A stretch of DNA of 64,000 nt, from assembly GCF_037126465.1 (NCBI RefSeq), contig NC_088203.1, positions 83,390,668-83,454,667 of the forward strand, given 5' to 3'. The notes beneath the pieces were generated by a model. That model made no database searches. It saw nothing but the letters and a program-made list of their open reading frames with translations, and was not told the origin of the DNA. A program made the position numbers and the translations under genes. This document shows, one piece after another, positions 22,901 to 34,900 of the stretch. Each line of letters starts with the position of its first letter. The first letter of the stretch is position 1. This DNA is from Ornithodoros turicata. Its lineage: Eukaryota > Arthropoda > Arachnida > Ixodida > Argasidae.

Positions 22901-25900
22901 TTGGGGACGATTGGTGTGGGGTCCTGCACAAGCGTCAGTTAGGTTAGGTGTTGGGACATATTTCGTTCTCGTGAGGGCCCGGCACGAGGGTCAGTGAGGT
23001 TAAGTGTTCTGACATATTTCGTTTTTATGAGAGTCCGGCGAGAGGGTCAGTTAGGTTAGGTGTTCTGACATATATTTCGTTCGCGTGAGAGTTCAAGAAA
23101 GAGGAACTAACACTGGAGCATGTGAAATAGAGAGGCAATGAGTCTCCCTTGAACCGCAATGTACATACGCCCACGTGCCGCTGCGTGCTGCGTTGCCAAG
23201 CAAGCAACCACCACGCACAGAGCGACTTGCCGGAAGAGAAACACAGCCTCTGCTGCGTTCGAGTGTACCTCCTGACTCTCCTCCAATTAGCTGCGTCCTT
23301 TTCCTTGCTGCGTTGTGCTCTTTAGTAAATCTAAATACGCCTCCGAGCCACGAGAACAAATAGAGCAGAGGCGGGCTTGGACCAGGTCTGAGCATGGAAA
23401 CAGTCGGGCCTGGGCCGGGCACGGGCCTGAAAATTAGGCCTGAGCAGTTTTTCCAATCTCAGGATTTAAGGATTTCTAAACGCGGATCTCAGGACGGGAT
23501 TTTTGTGGCACTGTCCCCACAAGGCCTTATAGGACTGTGTCCACTTACAAATACAAATATGGTGCGCGTTTCCTGCATATTGATGCCTTTGGCTCTTCTT
23601 CGTTTTTATTCCCCCGTAGTAACTATGTATGTTATGTTCTGGCCTGAGGTAGCCGAGTCTAGTTTTCTGGAAAGGACGTCTTCATTTTCGTTTTCACTTT
23701 CAAATCAACATATTGAGGAGGGCCAAAAGAACAAAAAGGAAGGAGAGAGAAAGATCTGCGATATTCTGCAGTGTATTGTGTAGACTCTCACCGATCAGAA
23801 GTATCCTTGTAATTTTGTAGGGGTGTTAATGCCACTTGGTGGCTGTTCTCAGCTATGGGCTGTGTGATGAGTTGGTCATCAGCTGATGTGTTTGTCACAA
23901 GTTGGTTGACACAGTTGGTTCAGATTCCAACGAAAATTTTTCACGGAAGGGAAGCCCGAAAAGAGAGGTCGATGTCCCTTTCTTTTTGTTTTTCACACGT
24001 TCCACCAACCATCCATCGTGAGGAAAGCTGAAATTTATTATCGCGAAATCCCGGGATTTTGGGACATGGAAATATGCTGGGATCCCAGGGATCCGAACCC
24101 TACTAGCCCGATGAAGTCGCTTGCGCGGACACCTGGTTGCTGTGTTTGTCACAGTTGAATCACTAGGTCTGTGTAGTATGTAAACCTTGCGTTAAATGTG
24201 ATGATGTCAGTACTCTAAAGCACGTTAATGTTAACTTAGAGGGGGGGGGGGGGGTATGTTTCTGTTTATGCTTATTGTGCATGTAGTGACATATTCATAG
24301 ATTCCACTATACAGGTATTTCATTTTCCAAAATGCTTTAGATTTCTAATGCAGTAGTTCCTGTAGCTTTGAATACAGGGCCCGGATCTTGAACTCTCACA
24401 TTGTAAGCGTTATCGTTATTTTTAAAGATGGCGCGTTTCAAACGTCACACGATGGTACGCGAAAATCATTTTGGTAGGCCGGGAACGTCACATGACGGCA
24501 CGTGAAAATAGTTCTGGTAGGCTAGGATTTGAAATAAACACTTTGATTGGCCCTCACTCCACAGCTCGTGGCGAATCACGGGCGAAGTGATGCATTTAAC
24601 GCGCGTTACGGGATAAGGACAAGTTGACATCTAGGCCCTGGTGTTTGTTTTGGCTCATAGTCTTTTAGCTCAGTTATCAGAATAGGCTCTAAACAATGTG
24701 AGCGAGACAGCACCAGTATCTCGATTGCAAGCTAACGAAAAATGTATATGCATTGATGTTGTACTATAAGTGTTGAGTATTGCATATTATCGCATAGTTT
24801 ATTGAATGCTACTATGTTTTCTGTGCATATAAATCTGAGTCCGAGGTATTCACTTTCATGTTAAGCCTTGCTACACATAGTGAATGCACATGAACCGATG
24901 TCTGCCCTAATAGTGCTTGTATGTCTACAATGTGCATTTTTGTGTATTTTGCCTGATGTGTCATATGTGTGATTCGAGCTATTCTAATACAGTGTAGGGT
25001 CCACGTATAGTTCAATTGCATACCAAATATAAAATTTGTTTCATGAGAACGGCCACACATGCACTCAATTCACTTAAAGCGGGAATCCGGACCAGAGCTG
25101 TCACATACTTTCTCATGATGCTCAAGGTCACTGTGCAACATATTTCAATAAAATTTGCTGGAAATTATTTAAAATTTAATTTTATAGCCATCGCCTTCAC
25201 GGCCATTATGTCCCGTCAGCAACTTCTGGTTTCTGTTCCACCAAGCAATCCAGCTACTGACTCGAGACAAAAACTTGCTAATTATGTTCTACTACATACA
25301 TACGCAACAGTAATCAATCACCTTCATCTCGGTCGTGCACCCCTGGGATGTCCATGAAGGTAATGTAACCAGGGGCGGATCCAGAGGGGGCGGATCGCCC
25401 CCCAACAAAACATCAGTTTATACATGGGATTTCCCTCTCTGCCCTCCCTCACTATGCGCTACGACAAAGCAGCCGCCCGCCCCAAACCGAGGGTCTGGTT
25501 CTGGTTCTGCCCCTGACTGTAACTCACTGTGAAACCGAAGCTGAATGTGAACGTTCCGTTCGTGTTTCTTGTTTTTCTAATCTACAGTGCTCTGCTGGAT
25601 GAACGTTTGCATTTGGCATCTACATGTAACTTGCAGCTGAATACAAGCCTAATCTCAAAATCAATAATAGCCGTCTATAACAATATTGACGGGAATGTGA
25701 AATCCTGTTGTTACATGCGAGTATTGTTATCCAAGATTTGAATAAACATCAACTTCGGTCGGGATCAGGTCAACGAAGTAGAACGATACAAGTGGAATGC
25801 CGCTGAGCGTGCACGTTTGTTTGAAGCACGGAAGCATTTTATCTGGCTCTAGTTTGATGAAGCTGTGTGTCACGTGCCATGTAAGCTTTTCCAATGACAA

Positions 25901-28900
25901 CGTAACCGTCGATACTATGTGAGGGTGCGCACCTCTTGAGACATCGTCCATTGCTCGTCATTCAGCGTTGTGTCATCATCGTTCTCACCTTTGGAACTGT
26001 GCTGTCCGTTGGAACGTGCCTTGTCCACGGGTAATTTGCCGACATGTGTTTGCGTGGTTACGCGCAGCTGTCTGCCAACTCACATTTTGGATGGCACCGT
26101 ACTTCGCAGTGAAGTTTTGTACCGGTACAAGGTTCGTCAAAGAAATCGCAACATCACGTCGAGCCAACCCAAGCAGCGAAACACCTTGGCCCAATATTGG
26201 ACCAATATTGGCAATACTGGCCCAATATTGGTCCAATCTTGGTCCAATATTGCGCCGACATTGACAATATTGCTCCAATATTGGGCCAAGATGTGCTGCT
26301 CCGGAATGTGCCTTTCCCCATCGAAACGTTCCCCAGATCTGCAGACATCAATGTAGGCTCGTAGTGCAGAGTCACTCAGAAAAAAAACTTAGGGTGAGAG
26401 AACGATGTGCAGAGGGAGCAACCTCTGTTATGTCCTGCAAGGGGCCTTCAAAATCACGCGCTCTGCAACATGCATATCCCCGTCAGTTACATGCAGTCAT
26501 GGAGTAAGAAGGATAGGAAGTGAAACTTCACTCTCTCCCGCAACTAGACATAGTACAGAAAGCGGCACCAGTTCACAATGCCATCTGTCTCACGGGGACG
26601 GAAATCTGTGTCATGTGACGCTGTCGCTTGGAGGGCTTGGAGAGCATTGGTGGCATGGGTAACGCGTATCGCCTTGCCCTCGCCTGCTCAGTTGTCAGTT
26701 GTGCGAGCTGCTGCATGCCGGTCCACCACCGGCAGTTGACAGCCGAGCTCTTAGCTGCGTCGAAGCGCATACTTTTGAAGGCGGCCACTTGGGGTGCTAA
26801 TTTCAGTTGCAATACTGTAGCGGCACGGCAACCTTTACAGGCTCAGGAGGTTCAGACACGGGGGAAGCCATCTGATTCTCTGGCACTGGTATGCTGCTGC
26901 CGGCGTCACTTATTTCGGCAGGCACGTCGTCTCTTGCTTGTTTGCTGCAGCCTGCATCAATATTTGATCGCTTTGGTGATTGGTGCTCTTTTTTCTTCAG
27001 AGAAGACATGTAGGGTGAGCATGCAGGGAAAATGAAAGGCACAGCTTCTCGAAGTAACACAGGCTTCTTTGGCTTGTCTAATATTACTTCACCTCCTTGT
27101 TCACCGTAGTACCTCCCCTGCTTGATCTGTCATCTGTGAAATGCTTCTTGCAAACGTTGTCGGTGGATCTCATTTCCTGACTTCCTCTTGGAATTGCCCT
27201 AGCCCATGCTTGCAAACGTTGTGGATCACTGGGGTCCCTGACAACGAATGCTTTCTTTGCACGACTTGTAGCCGCTATTGCAGTTTGGGACAGAACACTT
27301 TCACCCCATCACGCACTAGGTACAACCGGAGACAGTCAGGCCACATGTAACTGCAGAGCCAGCAGTCTTGCTCTTTTAGCTTGTACTCGACTGACAACGT
27401 CACATGAGCAAGCGAGATCAAACGTGAAGAATGAAACGTGAAAGAAAGAAACGTGAATACAGAGCTTCCGCTTTCCAGTAGCCATTGAAAACAAAACTGC
27501 ATGTGATAAACAAGCCCGGCGATGTCATAAAAACATAAAACCCGTCCACGTCGTCTGCTCAGTGGGGCGGACATAACGATATACCTGCTGTGAAAACGAA
27601 CACTATTCATGTTTTTAGTTCAGTCTGCATTCGCTGAACATGGTAGAAGCTGCTAATCAGCTTGTAAAGAGCACGTTTTTTCAATAGCGCACAATGCGGG
27701 AGTGCAGAACCAAAGGCACTTTAAAGGGCACCAGAAGGGCACCCCACTGCCACTTGTCGCAGAGTGCCAGCAACTGCCTTTTTCTCACTCTCCCAAATTG
27801 ACATTTTCTGGCAGACTTGTACTTAACTTAAAGTAGCATGGAAGTCATTTTTAACACCCTGTTTTCTTTCTAAAAAACTGTTCAGTAGGCCAGTAAAATG
27901 CACCATGAGAAGTAATTCACGCCACAGAGTCATAATTATCGCAGAAATTGAATTTAAAGTACGCTGCATAACGCGACCGTGCACAACGGTGGTGCAGAGC
28001 AGTACCAGCCTTTGACCTAGCTGTGACGCTACACAGTCTGCGCTCGCTGATTGGTTCAGAGTATTGCCTGCTAGTCAGCTGTTCAGGGCTCTGAAGAAGC
28101 ATTGCCCACAAGGGAACTCCCGCTGGAGAAGGATATCCTTCATGCCCATGGTCACCCTTTCAATTCCTAATCGCCCCTGAGGGAACAGGTTTACCGATTA
28201 CAAAAGAAGAAAGTCCTCACGCACAAAAAGAAAAAGACAGGCGCTGACCTCAACTGACCGTGCAGACATTATGACGTCATACAAGTCAGCTTTTGTAGGT
28301 AAAGACGGTCAGCTTTGTAGGTCAGCTCTGTAGGTTAGCTTGTAGGTAAAGACGGGTGCGGGTATACCTGCAGATACCCGCGCAAGTTTGTTCTTCGTGG
28401 GTACACATTTCCGTGTCATCGTTGCAGGCAAGGTTGTGGGTAAGGCGCGGGTATACCCACAGGCGCAAAGCCAGCCCGTCAGCATTTGGTGCACTACCCG
28501 ACTCATTGCGAACAGTTAACCCCAAATACTTTCCAAGACATTCTTAGCTTTCCCCCCGACAGCTTTGTCATTTACTGGTACCGCGTTCTATGCTTACTCT
28601 TTGACTATGTTTGCCACATGGAGCTAATTTTTGACTACCTTTCGTCACCACGACTGGTACGCTTCGCGTTAGTAAGCTGGCAACCATGTCAGCAGTCGCC
28701 AGAGCGTCTGGCGCGTTGGGAAAGTGGCTCGCTGACAGACAGTGTCCCCAGCATCAATAAATCATTTCGTGCTGTGACGATCATGTGGCATAACTGAAAC
28801 CTGTGTACGCATTGGGCTGCGGGTATGTCCGTGTTTGGGTACGTGCGGATGCGAGTGCGGGTACGAATTTTTATACCTGCACTCATATCTAGTCGTCTGT

Positions 28901-31900
28901 CATCCCTCTCCTCCTTGTTACACCCCGTGGGGTGAGTCGAGAGTGAATGAACGCGGCTGTGTTTGTGTACGTTTTTTTATGGAAAAAAAGAAACTTCATG
29001 CATTAAAACCTTTTGTGCTGTTCGGCAAATTGATGCATATAGTTTCATCAGCTGTCTTCAACTCAAGATATTTTGGATGGCGCTCTTTTCTCCTTTAAAT
29101 ACTCTTCTCAAACAAGTGACTGGGAAGGAATACAACAACACTGTGTTGATCGACAACGGCCGCGTTTCCAGCAATAGCCTACAAATCCTCAACAAGGACC
29201 CGAAGCACAGCGTGCCAATCTCAACACCACACCAAAAAGATAGTGGTCTGGTTTTATGTGTGTGGTAAGATGAATTTAAAGGACAATTTTTTGATGGCGC
29301 TATTGACATCATTACACGATGTAAAAAAAAAGTCCCAAACAGAAAAGCTAACCAAGAAAAAACAGGGATAAAAAACTGTTGTTACGTTTCAAAGACTGTA
29401 AAAAAATGCTGTTGCTCAGAATGTGATTGCCTGCGCCATAAACAGGTTCCGTTGTCACTAGATGATGGAAAGCTGTAAATCCCAAATTTGTAGATTAGAA
29501 AAGGTGGGCTTTCCCGGGTCGGTCATTTATGGTGTTGTTGGGCAGGTGCTAAAGCAGGTTAAGGAACCCAAACAGGAGGATAGAACGAGTGCTAGTCAGG
29601 AGAAAATTGGGGTTATCCAATATGTACATAAAGCCACGCACTGATTAAAAAAGTTTTCCAAACGGTATGGAGTTGATATACTTTTCAAAAAGGGTTTTCG
29701 ACTGGATTCCTTGATGCATAAGGATAACGTACACAAACACAGCCTCGACACAAGGTGTAACAAGGAGGAGGAGGACGATGCGCACGCGACCTATGACGGC
29801 ATAATGTCGGTGCGTTCCCTTTCACTGGCCAGTCGAGGTCAGTGCCTATCTTTTTCTTTTTGTCTTTCTCCTTTTGTTCCTGCTCCCTTGGAGGGATCCG
29901 GGATTGAAAGGAAAGACTGTGCACATGGAGGATTTCATTGTCCCCCTGGAGTTTCCCAGGGAGCAACGCTTCTTCAGGGCCCTAAACAGCTGTGTAGCAA
30001 AGAACATTTCTCTGAACCTGTCAGCAGGGTCAGAGCATGGTACTGCTCTCCACCGCTGTCGCGCAAGGTCGCCATTTTGCGGCGCACTATCAATTCCATT
30101 TTCGAGATAATTATGACTCTGTTGGGTGAATGACTTCTCGTGGTGCATGTTACTGGCCTGCTTACAGTTTTAGAGAAAGAAAACAGGGTGTTGAAAATGA
30201 CTTCTGTGCTACTTGAACTTAAGTACTTCTTTTTAATACCTTGTACAAGCCTGTTTTCTGGTCGCTCTGGTGCTCTGGTTGCTACTGTGGGGAGTTTCAC
30301 CTCCTATCCTTCCTACTCCGTGTGCGCAGTTAAACGCCCTAATTTTAGTGCTCTCGGAGGCTATGGCTCTTAAAAGTCCCTCCTTCTTGAACCTTCCGAA
30401 ATTGAACCTTCTTGAAGCTTCTCGATTTTCACACGATTTACCGGCTGCCAAGATAATTCTGATTGCTATACACGAGCATGCACTTTCATGGTGATCGCTA
30501 CATCAAAGTCTGGTTTACATGCATCCTAATGGATGAGCTGTCGAGAACCACCAGTTTGATCGCAGTGTCGGAGTTATCGTTATATTGAATATCGTAGTGA
30601 ACGGGCTTGACTGCAATAAATTAGTAAATAGGATATTACGTATTCTCACATTTGTCAGTCCTATGGATGTTCTTCGGTTTTGCAAGTGTATCACATCCAT
30701 TGATGGCAAGTAGTTAACTACATATAGTTAAACTACTGCATAGTAGTTAAAAATTAGTTAGAAACTATCTCTGGTAATGTAATTGTTAAACTACATTTTT
30801 CTGTAGTTAACTAGAGTAGTTAGGTTACTGCGGGCTACAACTACTTTGCATTTTATGGCTTTGTCTCCAATCTGCTTCGCAGCTCTTCCCACGATTGTAA
30901 AAAGTAAACACGATACATGGCGGAGAAGTGTGGACTGTTGGGATAGTTGGTACATGATTACTAAATATTTAGCGCGAAAGGAAATGAGACCATGGTGAGG
31001 AGACACACACACAACTAGTGCTCATTGTGTGTGTGTGTCTTCTTTCAATCGTCCTGTTTATTTTTTGCGCTAAATCTTTAGTAACGATACATGGCGTGTT
31101 GGCATAATTTTTGTCTTTGACACAGATGTACGTACCATATGTCCATCTGGGCACATGACGAATCGGAGCCAAAGGGACCAGAGTCCCCTTTCCTTTCAGC
31201 GGTCTTGCCCAGTATAGTGTTCAGGCAGCAGGCATGTTCCGATGATGCTCTCTAACGATGAACAGAAGAGACGAAGACAGGCGCTAACGCGACTTCGAAA
31301 TGACCCGTTGTACTAGAAATGTATTTTAGCAAAGTGGACATTTGGGCTTGTTGGCACTTCATAACTGGACTACATAGATTTCCGATACATAACCCGGTTT
31401 TCGTTCTTTGGCTACTTTGGAGCGCTCCATTGGAACATCAGCGCGTTGACGGCGTGCACGCTTTCTTGAAAAGGTCTACGTGAGCTGTACGTCGCTGGAA
31501 AGAGTTGAGATTGCTGATTCTCGGCATGCTCTACAAATTTCTAATTTACACCTCGGGTCCAGAGTCAATAAACAAAGACTTGAAACGTAATCGTATGTGG
31601 CAGTAAAAATGTCTGGATAATTAAACGCAAAAAACACAGGCAGAAAAGAGTCGACTCAAACACAGGTCTCCGAATGCTGTCCAGCAGTTCTGCTTCACGT
31701 GGAGCACATTTTAAACCGTCGGTGTACTTTAGGCTGGACACCGCGCACAAAACGCCAAGGTAGTTACAAATCTAGTTCAACTACGTCCCAGTAGTTACAA
31801 AGTAGTTTTAACTATTGGAGCTACGATGTAGTTACAGTAGCAGTGAAACTACAATCTCAAAGGGTAGTTAGTAGTTGTAGCTAAGCTACAAAAAAAGTGC

Positions 31901-34900
31901 TAGTTACTGCCCATCTCTGTTTGGCAGAGATGGGCAAATGTTTCTTCCAAATATTCACCCATGTTGCTTATAGTAGTCGTGGTAGTCATCTTCTGCTACT
32001 CCTATGAAGACTGCTATGCATGGCCTCAACTGTATTTGGATTGATCTTGGTCCTGTAATTTTTGTAACCTGTGCACATTGAGTATGACATATGCATTGCC
32101 TAATAGAAAGCTAACCGTATTTGCAATCTTTTGCAGCCCATAGCAATGCCTCAGGCTCAGCTCACAGAGAATGCCTTGTCCAAGCTAGAACATGGCGAAA
32201 ACAAGATTGTGCAAGGACCTTACTTCACTATAGAGTCAATCAATGCCAGCAATAGGTAATACGACGACACCATGCAGCTATTCAATAGACGTTACAGTTG
32301 CTTTGCCACATGTAGTTTGCATAGCTCACTATGGCGATTAATAGCAAGTAAAGTGGAACCTCTCTCAATATAATGAACCTGCATATAGTGAAGATATGGA
32401 TGTAGCAATGAAAACCTATGGTGCCATTTATTCGGCTATGCAGTCGACTCTCAATTTATGAACCTTTGATTTACGAATTCCCTTGTTTTGTGAACGGTTG
32501 CTCTCTGGGACAAAGCACATCCCTTCCTTCATTCCGAACCCCAATTGATGAATCCCTCAATGTACGAACGATTTTTTCAAGAATGGTAACCGTTCATAAA
32601 TCAAGGGTTGACTGTAGACGCCCACATATTTTTTCGACGTAGTTGCTGGTAGCACAAAACACAAGGACGTGGCAAGGTTGTTTGTGGTCCGTGAAGCAGT
32701 TGTGTCCGGCATTGTGAAAAAAAAAGCAAAATGTGGAAGACTCTATTGTGGATGGAACTAGCACCAAGCAGTAAAGACTAAGGACTTGCACTTGTCAAAT
32801 GATCTTCGAGTTTGCTCATTGAACACTAATGTGTGCTGCTTACTTATCAGAGAAAAAGCAGTGGAACTATATAGGATGTGTGCTCATGTAAAGTGCACAT
32901 TTTCCACAGTTGTCTTAGAAGAAAACATGTGTGTAGAAAAACTCATTTAGAAAACATTCTATAGGTTGTATGTTGTAGAATGTGTAATGTATCGATACAT
33001 ATAGTACAGGACATTTTTTAAGAATCCTTTACAGAATTTTTGCAGCTGAGTTATACAGCCAGGTGGACATCCTCTCGAAGAGAGTATGTAACTACAAGAT
33101 GACTCATTACCTAAAATTCATTAATTAACTCTTCAATTAGGGAATTTGGGGCAAAAGCGAGATAGCAGTATAGGAGACAATCCTCGTTGAAAGCCATTCT
33201 CTCTTTTAAAAATCCAGTAACGAGCGCGTGTCATGAAATACGTATCCATTGCTGAATTATATGCAAATATGCAAATGAGCCAAAACTAAAACAGTGCACC
33301 TCAGAAGCGAACCTTTGCTGACGGAGGCTGATCTGGCATGGAAAGCGGTTGGCCACCATCCAACCGCTGATCTGGCCCCCAGATCAGCACCTACTCCAAT
33401 CATCTTCATCGGTCAAAAGCACGTGGGCCTACTGACGTGGAATGGGGGCTGCGCTCCCCGTGCTCCAGGTTGCCGCGGTTTTGGTTTCGGATGATTTGCA
33501 TGTCAAAATTCGTCGATCGATATTTCAACACGTGTCCATTTGAGGATGAATTTTAGGTAACTAGTCGTCTTGAAGTTACATACTCTCTGCGAGAGGATGT
33601 CTGCCTGGCCGTATAACTCAACTGCAAAAACGACATCTATGCTGCTCTCATAGCCTTTTTGTTAAAAAAAAAACATCTGTAAAAAATAAAAATTATCAGC
33701 TGTACACGATACTGCAAAAGCGGTGGTAATGGTCACCTGTGAACACTTTCTCTAGGTATTGTATCGAAGCTAATTCATGACGTTTTTGATACTGCATACA
33801 TTGACTTCAGTATCGGGGTATGTAAAATTGCACGGCATCAATGACCATGGAAGTGCTTGGGTACTTATTGTGAATGAAGATTGAGTACAAAGATACTTTA
33901 AAACATGGCATTCAGAAGGGGAAGTTGTACACATTCCTCATTTCATACAAAAAACAAACCATCTTATGGTGCTCCCAAGACCAATGCCTTAAGTGCGTGC
34001 GACCATTTGTTGTAGCGTTCACATTTTTTAGAGGTGACATGCCAGTTGCGTGTCACCGTTTGATAGTGTCGAAAAAGAAAGCGACGACAACACGACCGAG
34101 GGTGCATGTGTACCCGTCCATGCGCACTTCCGCACACTTGTTCGTTTTGTTCATTAAACTAGTTCCTGTTCTACCATACAGGTCTTCTGCCATACACTCC
34201 CGCTGTACAGTTGTTTTTGACACAACACCACTTCAACAGGTTATGAGCCCAGTATGCTTCCACTGCGCTCCACAGTAACGCTTATTCAATGGATATGCCT
34301 ATTTTTATTTATTTATTAAGAAAACCCTACTGTTCCACAGAAGTGGCAGTGTGTAGGGGAGAGGAAAAGCCATGCTTATGCAGCGCCACCTAGATACAGA
34401 AGGGCTGCTTATTGCCTCCTCTCCCTCCTTCGCTACATGGACATACTATATAGTCAGAATTCGTCTGCTACTGCAATTCACCGTTCTGCGAATTCAAGAT
34501 CCCGCAAATTATTGTAGCTTACTTGGAACCTGCTGACCTGAATATTTAGACAAAAAGTGCAACACACTTTCCAGAGACGCTTTCGCACTTTATTTCCAAG
34601 TTTTCCCATTTAGTACGCGGGGACGTTCAATCACCACTCGCAGAAGACGGTGGTTTCGTCGTCATGGCCACGACCGGTGAAAGCACGTTCGTGATTGGCT
34701 GCCGCCGTTGAAAACGCGATCCTGATTGGCTGGCTATTAGTTGTTACGTCACGTCGAAAGAGTAAGCAGGCTTTCTCTGTCTAGGTGGCGTTGGCTTATG
34801 CCACTCGCGATCTCGATGTGAACATTATAGACGTGCGGATACTCGAATGTGAGAGTTCTGCGTGTGCAAATTTTCAAATGCTGAAGCAAACAGTTCTGTA

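Larger units (their letters stand above)
28880..29800 (+). mobile_element. Internally deleted Penelope-like retroelement
   Basis: Two coding remnants (29101-29235 and 29462-29760) resemble the start and the RT-to-endonuclease linker of Penelope-like polyproteins. The reverse transcriptase between them is missing. Outer sequences CTCCTCCTTGTTACACC / GCTGTGTTTGTGTACG (28908-28972) recur inverted at 29728-29778, possibly parts of terminal repeats. Confidence 0.55.

Noticed and set aside
24061..24152. Possible tRNA on the minus strand (GGTTCGGATCC motif)
   Set aside because: No acceptor stem or anticodon arm could be paired around it; more likely part of a repeat.
26185..26291. CRISPR-like array from the regular repeats
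   Set aside because: Units are palindromic without unique spacers, in a eukaryotic context.
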